Below, piece by piece: positions 18,216-27,353 of a DNA stretch of 64,000 nt. This DNA is from Bacillota bacterium (GTDB lineage Bacteria > Bacillota_I > Bacilli_A > RF39 > UBA660): positions 62,001 through 126,000 of the forward strand of contig JAEYYH010000023.1 in assembly GCA_023430885.1 (NCBI GenBank). The letters are read 5' to 3'. Position 1 is the first letter of the stretch. Each line of letters begins with the position of its first letter. The position numbers and the translations under genes were made by a program. Under the pieces are notes generated by a model, which saw only the letters and a program-made list of their open reading frames with translations, was not told the DNA's origin and did no database searches.

Positions 18216-19760
18216 ATGAAAGAAAAAAAGAATTTTTATATATCAACAGCAATAGCATACGCTTCCGCAAAACCACATATTGGTAATACGTATGAGATAG
18301 TTTTAGCTGATGCTATAGCTCGTTATAAAAGATTAAATGGTTACAATGTTTACTTTCAAACTGGTACAGATGAGCATGGACAAAAAATTGAAGATAAAGC
18401 TCGTGCTGCTGGAAAAGAACCACAAAGATATGTGGATGATGTAGCCGATGTTGTAAAAAATATTTGGGATATTATGAATACAAGTTACGATAAATTTGTA
18501 AGAACGACAGATCCAGAACACGAAAGAATTGTTGCTAGAATTTTCGAAAGATTGTATGAACAAGGCGATATATATAAGGGAAAATATGAGGGATTGTATT
18601 GTACACCTTGTGAATCATTTTTCACTGAGTCACAGTTAATAGATGGAAAATGTCCAGATTGTGGTAGAGATGTTACTGAAGCAAGCGAAGAAGCTTATTT
18701 CCTTAAGTTGGATAAATACGCAAAAAGATTAGAACAATATATAGAAGAGCATCCAGAATTTATAGAACCAGTAAGTAGAAAAAATGAAATAGTAAATAAT
18801 TTTATTAAACCTGGTTTACAAGATTTATGTGTATCAAGAACATCTTTTAAATGGGGAATTCCTGTTAATTTTGATTCAAAACATGTAATATATGTTTGGA
18901 TTGATGCTTTAAGTAATTACATCACTTTTTTAGGATATGATTTAGATAATCAAAGTGAACAGTTTAAAAACTTTTGGCCTGCTGATATTCACTTAATTGG
19001 TAAGGATATACTAAGATTTCATACAATATACTGGCCAATTATGTTAATGGCTTTAGAGTTACCTCTTCCAAAGAAAATATTTGGACATCCATGGTTATTA
19101 TTTGGTGAAGATAAGATGAGTAAATCAAAAGGAAATATAGTATATGCGGATGACTTAGTTAAATATTTTAGTGTCGACGCTGTTAGATATTATTTGCTAC
19201 ATGAAATGCCTTTTTCAAGTGATGGAACTTTCACTTATGATTTATTGATAGATAGGATAAATTCTGATTTAGCAAATATACTTGGTAATTTAGTTAATAG
19301 AACTATTTCGATGGCTAATAAGTATTTTGAAGGCAATGTTGAAGATAAAAAAATCGAGACTCAGTTAGATATAGCGTATAAGACTAATTTTAAACAAGCT
19401 CCTATCAATATAGAGGAAAAAATAGATAATGTTAGAGTTTCAGACGCATTAGAAATTATAATTGAATTGTTTAGATCATCAAATAAGTATATTGATGATA
19501 CTACTCCTTGGAATTTGGCGAAAGAAGATTCCGAAAAAGAAAGATTAGAAACTGTCATATATAATTTACTTGAAGGTATAAGAAAAGCTGCAATTTTATT
19601 ACAAGCCTTCTTACCTGATACGGCTGAAGAAATATTTAGACAGTTGAACACAGAAAATAAGGATTATGAAAATGTTGTAGAAAAATATCACACAAATAGT
19701 CCTAGCCCTTTGTTTGAAAGAATAGATAAAACCAAAAAAATGGAAGAAATTCACAATTAA
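18216..19760 (+). CDS. metG: Methionyl-tRNA synthetase
   Basis: MetG charges tRNA-Met. The 514-residue protein has the HIGN version of the HIGH motif (AKPHIGNTYE, about 16-25), a zinc knuckle with CTPC and CPDC (about 129-148), and KMSKSKGN around residue 300. It lacks the C-terminal Trbp111-like tRNA-binding domain that brings Bacillus MetS to about 660 residues. ATG 18216 is chosen because AAAGGAGGA is at the right distance. It is co-transcribed with dut behind a Met-specific T-box, so its supply should rise when tRNA-Met is uncharged. Confidence 0.96.
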   Translation: MKEKKNFYISTAIAYASAKPHIGNTYEIVLADAIARYKRLNGYNVYFQTGTDEHGQKIEDKARAAGKEPQRYVDDVADVVKNIWDIMNTSYDKFVRTTDPEHERIVARIFERLYEQGDIYKGKYEGLYCTPCESFFTESQLIDGKCPDCGRDVTEASEEAYFLKLDKYAKRLEQYIEEHPEFIEPVSRKNEIVNNFIKPGLQDLCVSRTSFKWGIPVNFDSKHVIYVWIDALSNYITFLGYDLDNQSEQFKNFWPADIHLIGKDILRFHTIYWPIMLMALELPLPKKIFGHPWLLFGEDKMSKSKGNIVYADDLVKYFSVDAVRYYLLHEMPFSSDGTFTYDLLIDRINSDLANILGNLVNRTISMANKYFEGNVEDKKIETQLDIAYKTNFKQAPINIEEKIDNVRVSDALEIIIELFRSSNKYIDDTTPWNLAKEDSEKERLETVIYNLLEGIRKAAILLQAFLPDTAEEIFRQLNTENKDYENVVEKYHTNSPSPLFERIDKTKKMEEIHN

Positions 19761-19784
19761 TTGTAAATTGTTGTAAAATGTCAT

Positions 19785-19817
19785 TAAAAAAGCAAAGAAA
19801 GTGTTTGCTTTTTTTTG
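19785..19817 (+). terminator. Terminator of dut-metG
   Basis: AAAAAGCAAA and TTTGCTTTTTT pair around a GAAAGTG loop and end in a long T-run. Confidence 0.85.
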
Positions 19818-19871
19818 TGTTTAAATGTTATATTTATACTGTCGTGTTATATAGATAGGTTAGGGAATAAA

Positions 19872-20042
19872 ATGTTTAAAAAATTTAAGGGTAAAAGAAT
19901 AGGCAACCTCATTTTTGTGTTTTTATTTTTGATAGTTATTTTAAGTTTAAGATTAATATATTCTTTTAATATATTAACTTTATTCTATTTCTTAGTTGTA
20001 GTTTATTACATGATTCAATATATTATCTTGAAGTTATCATAA
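19872..20042 (+). CDS. Small two-pass membrane protein of unknown function
   Basis: A 56-residue protein that starts with a basic stretch (KKFKGKRIG) and then has two hydrophobic segments (about 11-27 and 33-52). I do not recognise a family. ATG 19872 is preferred over an upstream frame because TAGGGAA precedes it. A possible extended -10 (TGTTATATA, 19845-19853) lies upstream and a strong terminator follows, so it looks like its own transcription unit. It could be a membrane-protein partner or a non-conserved frame. Confidence 0.55.
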   Translation: MFKKFKGKRIGNLIFVFLFLIVILSLRLIYSFNILTLFYFLVVVYYMIQYIILKLS

Positions 20043-20070
20043 TTATACCTTTTGTGGTATAATTTTTTTT
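20041..20070 (+). terminator. Terminator hairpin that also carries the tatD -10 box
   Basis: AATTATACC (20041-20049) pairs with GGTATAATT (20056-20064) and a T-run follows. The right arm contains TGGTATAAT (20055-20063), an extended -10 sequence placed just ahead of the tatD ribosome site GGAGGA (20071-20076). One short segment may therefore end the upstream transcript and start tatD, leaving a leader of about a dozen bases. Confidence 0.75.
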
Positions 20071-20082
20071 GGAGGAATATGT

Positions 20083-20838
20083 ATGATGATAGATACTCAT
20101 TGTCATTTAGATATAAATGATTATGATAATGTTGATAAGATTATTGACAATATGAACGGAAATATTATGATTGCAAGTGGTTGTAATATGCAAACAAATA
20201 AAAGAGTTATCGAATTAGTTAATAAATATAATAATATATATGGGACAATTGGCATTCATCCTGAAGAAATATCTAGTACGGTTGAGGAAGATTTAGATTT
20301 TATAAAAAGTAACTTAAATAATCCGAAAATAGTAGGTGTTGGGGAAATAGGTTTAGATTATTATTGGAATAAAAACAATAAGGAGCAACAGGTAGAGGTA
20401 TTTATAAAACAAATAGAAATAGCAAAGCAATATAATAAGCCTATTGTAATTCATAGTCGTGAAGCTACAGAAGAAACATATAATATATTGAGAGATAATT
20501 TAGGCTCTCTTAAAGCTACTTTACATTGTTATAGTTCAACACTTGATATGGCGAAAAGATTTCTTAAACTAGGAGTTAACTTCGGAATTGGAGGAGTATT
20601 AACATTTAAAAACTCTTCAAAATTACAGGAAGTGGTAAAGGGACTTGATTTGAAACATTTTATGCTTGAAACGGATAGTCCATACTTAACTCCAGAACCA
20701 TATAGAGGGCAAAAAAATGAACCACATAATGTTATTTTTGTAGCAAAAAAAATAGCAGAAATTAAGAATGTATCATTAGAAAAAGTTCTTGAAATAACAA
20801 CTCAAAATGCCATTAATCAATTTGACTTGAAACTATAG
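20083..20838 (+). CDS. tatD: TatD family metal-dependent hydrolase (DNase)
   Basis: TatD enzymes are TIM-barrel, two-metal hydrolases with 3'-5' exonuclease or D-aminoacyl hydrolase activity. The 251-residue protein has DTHCHLD (4-10), the glutamate in VGEIGLDYYW (about 86-95), the histidines in VIHSRE and LHCYSS, and TDSPYL near residue 206. Full length. The position between metG and the YabE-like gene is the Bacillus metS-yabD-yabE order, so it is the yabD orthologue. Confidence 0.93.
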   Translation: MMIDTHCHLDINDYDNVDKIIDNMNGNIMIASGCNMQTNKRVIELVNKYNNIYGTIGIHPEEISSTVEEDLDFIKSNLNNPKIVGVGEIGLDYYWNKNNKEQQVEVFIKQIEIAKQYNKPIVIHSREATEETYNILRDNLGSLKATLHCYSSTLDMAKRFLKLGVNFGIGGVLTFKNSSKLQEVVKGLDLKHFMLETDSPYLTPEPYRGQKNEPHNVIFVAKKIAEIKNVSLEKVLEITTQNAINQFDLKL

Positions 20839-20885
20839 TTATGTTACAATTTATATATGTATAATGCAGTTTTTTGAGGTGACTT

Positions 20886-21587
20886 ATGAATATAACTTTC
20901 TTAAAAATTATAGTAAGATATGCTAGCTTATTAATTGTTTCAGTATCATCTCTATTCGGTACTGTAAAAATAGAAAAAGAAACTATTGGAATTAATAATG
21001 CGGATATGATTAAAAGTTCAAGCATAGTTAATACAGTAATCGAATATGAAACAATTACAACATACAATTCTAAAGTACCTAGCGGAATAACTAACGTTAT
21101 TACCAAAGGCCAGAATGGAATTGTATATTTAGATGGACTAGGAAATACATTTAAAACTTTACAAGAAAAAATAGACGAAGTAGTAGAAGTTGGTATTGGG
21201 AAATATGGTGAATATGTTGGAACAATTACAGGATATGGTCCAGACTGTGCTACTTGTGATGGTCGTGGGTACGTAGCTTGTCCTACAAACATTGGTAAGT
21301 ATATTAGTCTAACAACAGATGGTATATATTATCAAGATGAAGATTTTGGAAATATTAGAATTTTAGCCGCAGATCAAAGAGAATTTCCGTGTGGAACAAT
21401 AATTCAAATAAATAATGCTGATTTAACTGAACCTATCATAGGTATAGTATTAGATACAGGTTACGCTATGAGAAGTGCTTATGATCAAGGTTATATTAGT
21501 ATTGATTTGGCATTTGAAACTGAAGTTGGAATAGAGTTTGAAACTAATAAAAATACAAATTTTAGTGTAAAAAGATGGGGATGGTAA
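20886..21587 (+). CDS. YabE-like secreted 3D-domain protein
   Basis: A 233-residue exported protein with an N-terminal hydrophobic segment (about 5-25). Next comes a G5-like stretch (about 50-85) and a C-terminal 3D domain (about 113-212) with the three acidic positions typical of the fold (AAD163, LD190, ID207). In larger relatives such as YabE and lytic transglycosylases this domain acts on peptidoglycan. YabE in Bacillus is also between yabD and rsmA, though it is longer with DUF348 repeats. A T-rich promoter-like TGTTACAAT lies near 20840. GAGGTGA precedes the ATG. Confidence 0.8.
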   Translation: MNITFLKIIVRYASLLIVSVSSLFGTVKIEKETIGINNADMIKSSSIVNTVIEYETITTYNSKVPSGITNVITKGQNGIVYLDGLGNTFKTLQEKIDEVVEVGIGKYGEYVGTITGYGPDCATCDGRGYVACPTNIGKYISLTTDGIYYQDEDFGNIRILAADQREFPCGTIIQINNADLTEPIIGIVLDTGYAMRSAYDQGYISIDLAFETEVGIEFETNKNTNFSVKRWGW

Positions 21588-21601
21588 AAAATCCCTTTTT
21601 T
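21578..21601 (+). terminator. Terminator overlapping the end of the 3D-domain gene
   Basis: GGGAT (21578-21582) pairs with ATCCC (21591-21595), then a T-run. The left arm lies in the last codons of the gene, a compact layout. Confidence 0.7.
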
Positions 21602-21602
21602 A

Positions 21603-21631
21603 TTGCTTATATTTTTATTTTTAGGTATAAT
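21603..21631 (+). promoter_or_regulatory. Promoter of rsmA-ung-tilS-ftsH
   Basis: TTGCTT (21603-21608) and TATAAT (21626-21631) are 17 bases apart and directly follow the previous terminator. Confidence 0.7.
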
Positions 21632-21649
21632 TGAAAAGGAAGTGATTAT

Positions 21650-22480
21650 ATGGAATATTCGCCAAAAAAGATGCAAGAAATGTTGTCAAACAAAGACTTT
21701 AACTTAAAAAAGAAGTTTGGTCAAAATTTTATAATAGATGAAAATATAATAAAAAATATAATTAATAAGTCAGAAATTGATAAAGAGACATTAATTATAG
21801 AAATAGGTCCAGGTGCAGGTTCATTGACTTATGGTCTTGCCAAGTTTGCAAAAAATGTTGTTTGTTATGAAATAGATACAACTTTAGAGGAAATTTTACA
21901 GGAGAATTTAAGTGAATTTAATAATGTAGATATTTTTTATAAAGATTTTTTACAAGCTAATCTTAAAGAAGATTTAAATAAATATGATTATAAAAAACTT
22001 TATGTTGTAGCAAATCTGCCTTACTATATTACTACGCCTATAATTATGAAGCTAATAGAAGATAAGATAGATGTAGATAAAATAGTTGTAATGGTACAAA
22101 AAGAAGTTGGAGATAGATTTAAAGCGGTTCCTGGCAGTAAAGATTACAGCTCATTATCTATCTTTCTAAAATATTACTTTGAAATAACTAAATTAATGGA
22201 CGTAAGTAAAAATGTTTTTTTACCAAAACCTAATGTTGATAGTATAGTTGTATCCTTTACAAAGCAAAAGAGTAAAATTCTTGTTAAGAACGAAGAACTT
22301 TTCTTTAAATTAGTTAGGGATAGCTTCAAACAAAAAAGAAAGACATTGCGTAATAATCTAAAAGATTATAATTTAGATATTATAGCTAATATATTAGAAA
22401 AATATAATCTTAATTTAACTGTAAGAGCTGAGCAAATATCAATAGAAATTTTTGCTGATATTGCAAATAATTTGGGGTAA
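21650..22480 (+). CDS. rsmA: 16S rRNA dimethyladenosine transferase RsmA (KsgA)
   Basis: RsmA dimethylates A1518 and A1519 near the 3' end of 16S rRNA, a late step in small-subunit assembly. The 276-residue protein has KKFGQNFIID (about 21-30), the SAM site IGPGAGSLT (about 51-59), the NLPYYI catalytic motif around residue 122 and the C-terminal helical domain with FKQKRKTLRNNL. The Bacillus neighbour rnmV (ribonuclease M5), normally just before it, is not present. AAGGAAGTG precedes the ATG. Confidence 0.96.
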   Translation: MEYSPKKMQEMLSNKDFNLKKKFGQNFIIDENIIKNIINKSEIDKETLIIEIGPGAGSLTYGLAKFAKNVVCYEIDTTLEEILQENLSEFNNVDIFYKDFLQANLKEDLNKYDYKKLYVVANLPYYITTPIIMKLIEDKIDVDKIVVMVQKEVGDRFKAVPGSKDYSSLSIFLKYYFEITKLMDVSKNVFLPKPNVDSIVVSFTKQKSKILVKNEELFFKLVRDSFKQKRKTLRNNLKDYNLDIIANILEKYNLNLTVRAEQISIEIFADIANNLG

Positions 22481-22485
22481 TATAT

Positions 22486-23136
22486 ATGAAGAATACATTA
22501 TGGTACGATATAATGTCTGAAGAATATAATAAGAAATATTTTATTGATTTGGAAAATTATATAATAGAAGAATATAAAAACAAGATAGTTTTTCCTGATT
22601 CCGAGAGCGTATTTAAGGCATTAAAATTAACTGATTATAATGATGTTAAGGTTGTGATATTAGGGCAAGATCCTTATCATGGCATAGGAGAGGCACAGGG
22701 ATTATCATTTTCTGTACCAAATGATATTCAAAGACCACCGTCACTACGTAATATATTTAAAGAGTTGAAATCTGATCTCAATATAGAAAGAGAATCAAAC
22801 GACTTAACTGATTGGGCTAATCAAGGAGTTTTGCTATTAAATTCTATATTAACAGTAGTAAAAGATAGTCCGTTGTCACATAAAGATAAGGGCTGGGAAA
22901 TATTTACTGATGAGATAATAAGAAAATTAAATAACAGAAAAAAGCCAATAGTATTTATTTTGTGGGGAAACTATGCAAGAAGTAAAAAAAATCTTATTAC
23001 TAATAAGAATCATTTTATTATAGAAAGCGCTCACCCTTCGCCATTGTCAGCAAGTAGGGGTTTTTTTGGAAGTAAACCTTTTTCTAAAGCAAATGACTTT
23101 TTAGAAAAAAATAATATAGAGAAAGTAAGGTGGTAA
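22486..23136 (+). CDS. ung: Uracil-DNA glycosylase
   Basis: Ung removes uracil from DNA, the first step of base excision repair. The family A motifs are clear: GQDPYH with D62 and H65, the Ser/Pro loop PPSLRNIF (84-91), the LLLNSIL strand, and the intercalation motif H183-PSPLSASRG. Its 216 residues are normal length. It is six bases after rsmA and two before tilS, so the three form a tight unit. Function complements dut at 17729, which lowers uracil incorporation. Confidence 0.96.
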   Translation: MKNTLWYDIMSEEYNKKYFIDLENYIIEEYKNKIVFPDSESVFKALKLTDYNDVKVVILGQDPYHGIGEAQGLSFSVPNDIQRPPSLRNIFKELKSDLNIERESNDLTDWANQGVLLLNSILTVVKDSPLSHKDKGWEIFTDEIIRKLNNRKKPIVFILWGNYARSKKNLITNKNHFIIESAHPSPLSASRGFFGSKPFSKANDFLEKNNIEKVRW

Positions 23137-23137
23137 T

Positions 23138-24466
23138 ATGGAAGAATCATATGACTATTTAATGAATGAATTAAAAATAAAGTACGGTGATACTGTTGTG
23201 GCTGGAGTATCTGGCGGTCCAGATTCGATGGCTTTATTATCTTTACTAATTCAAGTAAAGAAAGCACTCGATATTGAAATAGTTTGTGCTCATGTAAATC
23301 ATAATACCGGAAGACCAGGACAGTTTGAAGAACAAAAATTTGTTGAAAAGTATTGTAGAAATCACAATGTCACATTTGAAACTATGACTATCGAAGATTA
23401 TGGAGATGATAATTTTCATAATGAAGCACATACTAAGAGATATAATTATTTCAGTGGACTTATAAAGAAATACAATGCCAAATACTTGTTTACTGCACAT
23501 CATGGTGACGATTTAATTGAAACTATATTAATGCGTATTGTAAGGGGATCAACATTAAGAGGATATAGTGGATTCTCAAAAGTGATTGACAAAGGTTCAT
23601 ATAAAATAGTAAGACCTCTTATGAACTTAACTAAAGAAGAAATTCTTGCATATGATAAAAAAAATAAAATCCCATACGCACTTGATAGTTCAAATCAAAA
23701 AGATGTTTATACTCGTAATAGATTCAGAAAATACATAGTTCCTGAATTCAAAAAAGAAGATCCTAATGTTCATAACAAATTTTATAAATTTAGCAAAACT
23801 TTATTAGAATATAACGAATATATAGATAAAGAAGTAGCCAAGAAAATTAAATCTATATATGTAAATGAAGTATTAAATATAGAAAAATTTGTTGAAGAGG
23901 ACAAGGTTATTCAGATGAAAATAATATATTATATATTAGAGCACATCTATCAAGATGATTTAATGCTAGTTACTGATAGACATGCTGAAATTTTATGTGA
24001 GGTTATTAATTCTAAAAGAGCCAACGTAAAAGTTCATTTACCTAATAATATTCAGGCGATAAAATCTTATAATACTTTAGTTTTAGCAAATTTAGAACAA
24101 AAAACCAACGAATATGAAATTGAAATTATTAAATTCATTAATCTGCCAAATGGCAAGAATATTGAAGTTGTTGATAAAAGTGATGATACTGATAACTATA
24201 TCTGTCGTTTAAGCAAAGAAGATGTTGTTTTTCCTCTTCATGTTAGAACTAGAAAAGACGGCGATAAAATGGCTGTAAAAGGGATGATAGGCAATAAGAA
24301 AATAAATGATATTTTTATTAATGAAAAAATATCTACAAAAGATAGAGATTTATGGCCTGTTGTGGTAGATAATGAAGAGAACATTGTTTGGTTACCAGGT
24401 CTTAAAAAAAGCAAATTTGATAAGCAAAAAAATGAAAACTATGATATAATACTAAAGTATTATTAA
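23138..24466 (+). CDS. tilS: tRNA(Ile)-lysidine synthase
   Basis: TilS adds lysine to C34 of tRNA-Ile(CAU), changing it from Met to Ile decoding. The PP-loop is SGGPDS (25-30) in the 442-residue protein, followed by AHHGDDLIETILMRI near residue 120 and RNRFRKYIVP near 190. The C-terminal TilS domain is present (RTRKDGDKM and LPG around 372-430). The Bacillus order tilS-hprT-ftsH is kept except that hprT is missing. Confidence 0.95.
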   Translation: MEESYDYLMNELKIKYGDTVVAGVSGGPDSMALLSLLIQVKKALDIEIVCAHVNHNTGRPGQFEEQKFVEKYCRNHNVTFETMTIEDYGDDNFHNEAHTKRYNYFSGLIKKYNAKYLFTAHHGDDLIETILMRIVRGSTLRGYSGFSKVIDKGSYKIVRPLMNLTKEEILAYDKKNKIPYALDSSNQKDVYTRNRFRKYIVPEFKKEDPNVHNKFYKFSKTLLEYNEYIDKEVAKKIKSIYVNEVLNIEKFVEEDKVIQMKIIYYILEHIYQDDLMLVTDRHAEILCEVINSKRANVKVHLPNNIQAIKSYNTLVLANLEQKTNEYEIEIIKFINLPNGKNIEVVDKSDDTDNYICRLSKEDVVFPLHVRTRKDGDKMAVKGMIGNKKINDIFINEKISTKDRDLWPVVVDNEENIVWLPGLKKSKFDKQKNENYDIILKYY

Positions 24467-24481
24467 GGAGGAATAAATTTA

Positions 24482-26476
24482 ATGAATAAAAAAACATTAA
24501 AAAAGAGCTTTTTACCTTATGTTTTTCTGTTTCTAATAATTATAAGTATTGTTTACTTTATGGATATTTTAAATCAAAAAGTAAATATTCTTACTTACAA
24601 TGAATTTATTGAAGCTGTAGATAAAGGTGAAGTTAAAGATGTTACTATAACACCAGAAAGTAATGCTGGTGTATACCAATTAACAGGAACAATGAAAGAT
24701 TATAAAGAAGAAGAAACTTTCTTTTTAAGAGTTCCTTACTCAAGTGAAACAATGGCAATAATTTATGGTGCTCAAAAGGAGCAAGGTTTTACATTAACAA
24801 CAGAATCTGATCCAAATTCAAGCATGTTGTTAACATTTTTAGTCAATGTTTTACCAATGTTATTATTAATAGGTTTTGCATTCTATTTTATAACTAAACA
24901 AATGGGTGGCGCAAATAAGTCAATGGACTTTGGCCGCAGTAGAGCAAAATTAAATGATAATAAAAACAAAGTGACTTTTGATAAGGTTGCCGGTTTAGAC
25001 GAAGAAAAAGAGGAAGTTAAGGAATTAATAGATTTCTTGAAAAATCCTAAAAAATTTACTGATATGGGTGCTAGAATACCAAAAGGTGTATTGTTAGTAG
25101 GTCCTCCAGGAACAGGTAAAACATTACTTGCTAGATCAGTAGCAGGAGAAGCAAATGTACCTTTTTATTATATAAGTGGTTCTGAATTTGTTGAACTATT
25201 TGTAGGGGTTGGTGCATCTCGTGTTAGGGACATGTTTAAACAAGCTAAAGAAACAGCACCATGTCTTATCTTTATAGATGAAATTGATGCTGTAGGACGT
25301 CAAAGAGGAGCAGGTTTAGGTGGAGGCCATGACGAACGTGAACAAACACTAAACCAATTACTTACTGAGATGGATGGTTTTGGAGCTAATGAAGGAATAA
25401 TAATAATTGCAGCAACAAACCGCCCGGATGTACTTGATCCCGCTCTTTTAAGACCGGGAAGATTTGACAGACAAATTACAGTTAATTTACCTGATGTAAA
25501 GGGTAGAGAAGAAATTCTTAAAGTTCATGCTAAAGGTAAAACTTTTTCAAAACAAGTTAACCTTAAAAATATAGCTAAGAGAACAGTTGGATTAAGTGGA
25601 GCTGATTTAGAAAATCTATTAAATGAAGCAGCTTTGCTTGCAGTAAGAAGAAATAAAAAAAGCATTACGATGTCCGAAATAGATGAAGCTCATGACCGTG
25701 TACTGATGGGACCAGCTAAAATTTCCCACAAGTATACGGAAAAAGAAAAAAAGGTAGTTGCTTATCATGAAGCAGGACATGCTGTTCTAGGTATTAAACT
25801 AGATGGTGCTAACGAGGTTCAAAAGATTACTATTGTTCCTCGTGGAGAAGCTGGTGGATATAATTTGATGCTTCCAAAGGAAGAGACTTACTTATCAACA
25901 AAAAGCGAATTATTAGAAACCATATCTGGTCTTCTTGGGGGCCGTGTAGCTGAGGAATTAACTTTTAATGAAATGACTACAGGAGCTCACAATGACTTTG
26001 AAAAAGCAACAAAAATAGCTCGTGCTATGGTTACTGAATATGGTATGAGTGAACTTGGACCAGTTCAATTTGAACACCAAGAATCAAGTGTATTCTTAGG
26101 CAGAGATTATAATAAGAGCCGTAACTTTTCAAGTCAAGTGGCTTTTGAAATCGATCAAGAAATGCGCAAGATAATAGATGAATGCTATAAAAAGACGACA
26201 AAAGTTTTAAAAGAAAATAAAGCATTATTAGATTTGATTGCCAAATCTTTATTAGACTATGAAACTCTTACAAAGGAACAAATTGAGTATTTAGTGAAAA
26301 ACGGTTGTATGCCTGATGAAGACGGCGAGATTGATGCAAGCGATTTTGATGAACTTAGTTACAAAGATTTAACTTTAGAAGAATTAGTAGAAATTGCTAA
26401 AGAGAAAAAAATTAAAGGTGCATCTAAAATGACTAAAGAAGAAATAATAGATGCTCTAAGCAGAAAAGATGCATAA
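24482..26476 (+). CDS. ftsH: ATP-dependent zinc metalloprotease FtsH with extra C-terminal module
   Basis: FtsH degrades membrane and short-lived proteins. The 664-residue protein has two membrane segments (about 10-28 and 118-138) around an outer domain, an AAA+ domain with Walker A G207-T214 and FIDEIDAVG, the SRH region, and the zinc motif H429-EAGH-433. After the protease domain an acidic linker leads to a short module (about 624-660, LTLEELVEIAKEKKIKGASK then MTKEEIIDAL) that resembles Rho N-terminal or SAP/HeH-type helix-extended-helix domains. This is not a standard FtsH part (see findings). AAGGAGGAA precedes the ATG. Confidence 0.96.
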   Translation: MNKKTLKKSFLPYVFLFLIIISIVYFMDILNQKVNILTYNEFIEAVDKGEVKDVTITPESNAGVYQLTGTMKDYKEEETFFLRVPYSSETMAIIYGAQKEQGFTLTTESDPNSSMLLTFLVNVLPMLLLIGFAFYFITKQMGGANKSMDFGRSRAKLNDNKNKVTFDKVAGLDEEKEEVKELIDFLKNPKKFTDMGARIPKGVLLVGPPGTGKTLLARSVAGEANVPFYYISGSEFVELFVGVGASRVRDMFKQAKETAPCLIFIDEIDAVGRQRGAGLGGGHDEREQTLNQLLTEMDGFGANEGIIIIAATNRPDVLDPALLRPGRFDRQITVNLPDVKGREEILKVHAKGKTFSKQVNLKNIAKRTVGLSGADLENLLNEAALLAVRRNKKSITMSEIDEAHDRVLMGPAKISHKYTEKEKKVVAYHEAGHAVLGIKLDGANEVQKITIVPRGEAGGYNLMLPKEETYLSTKSELLETISGLLGGRVAEELTFNEMTTGAHNDFEKATKIARAMVTEYGMSELGPVQFEHQESSVFLGRDYNKSRNFSSQVAFEIDQEMRKIIDECYKKTTKVLKENKALLDLIAKSLLDYETLTKEQIEYLVKNGCMPDEDGEIDASDFDELSYKDLTLEELVEIAKEKKIKGASKMTKEEIIDALSRKDA

Positions 26477-26490
26477 GCATCTTTTTCTTT
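26464..26490 (+). terminator. Terminator of rsmA-ung-tilS-ftsH
   Basis: AAAAGATGC (26464-26472) pairs with GCATCTTTT (26477-26485) around ATAA, ending in T-rich sequence. The loop is formed partly by the ftsH stop codon. Confidence 0.85.
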
Positions 26491-26567
26491 GCCAAGATAT
26501 ATAGCATTTAGAATAAAAGTGTGTTAAAATATAATTGTATATATTGTATTAGAAAATGGTGAGATAG

Positions 26568-27353
26568 ATGGGCAAAGTAATAGCATTAGTTAATCAAAAA
26601 GGCGGTGTAGGTAAAACTACATCAAGTATTAATTTAGCTGCCTCATTGGGAGTATTAAAAAGAAAAGTATTACTTGTTGACTTGGACCCACAGGGGAATA
26701 GTACGACAGGTTTAGGTGTTGCTAAAGGCGAATGTGAAAATAGCATTTACGAATTAATGATAGATAAAGCTTCTTTAGAAAACACGATTATAAAAACTAA
26801 ATTTAAGAATTTATATATATTACCTGCAACAATTAATTTAGCTGGTATTGATATTGAACTTGTGGAAAGAAGTAGACAAGATTCAAAATTTAACAAGGGT
26901 GGACAACTAAAAAAATATTTGGATTTAGCTAAAGAAATATTTGATTATATTATAATTGATTGCCCTCCAAGTTTAGGTATTCTTACAACTAATGCATTAA
27001 CTGCTGCTGATTCAGTAATTATTCCGGTTCAGTGTGAATTTTTTGCATTAGAGGGAATTGCACAATTAGTAAATACAATACTTTTGGCGCAAAAAAATTT
27101 AAATCCTCATTTAGATATTGAAGGCGTTTTACTTACAATGTTAGATAGTCGTACTTGCTTAGGACTAGAAGTAGTAGAGGACATAAGAGGCTATTTTAAA
27201 GAAAGAGTATACGACACAATTATTCCTCGTTTGGTAAAATTGTCGGAGGCACCAAGTCATGGCAAGCCTATAATATATTACGCTTCTAATAATAGAGGTG
27301 CAGAGGCATACTTGAGTTTAGCAAAGGAAGTGATTGCAAGAAATGGAAAATAG
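26568..27353 (+). CDS. parA: Chromosome partitioning ATPase ParA (Soj)
   Basis: ParA binds DNA as an ATP dimer and moves ParB-parS complexes; it also regulates DnaA in Bacillus. The 261-residue protein has the deviant Walker A KGGVGKTT (11-18), the DLDPQGNST block (about 38-46) and DCPPSLG (about 131). TATAAT at 26530-26535 is a plausible -10. The gene overlaps parB by 11 bases. Its likely DNA targets are the four parS sites at 4726-5026. Confidence 0.96.
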   Translation: MGKVIALVNQKGGVGKTTSSINLAASLGVLKRKVLLVDLDPQGNSTTGLGVAKGECENSIYELMIDKASLENTIIKTKFKNLYILPATINLAGIDIELVERSRQDSKFNKGGQLKKYLDLAKEIFDYIIIDCPPSLGILTTNALTAADSVIIPVQCEFFALEGIAQLVNTILLAQKNLNPHLDIEGVLLTMLDSRTCLGLEVVEDIRGYFKERVYDTIIPRLVKLSEAPSHGKPIIYYASNNRGAEAYLSLAKEVIARNGK

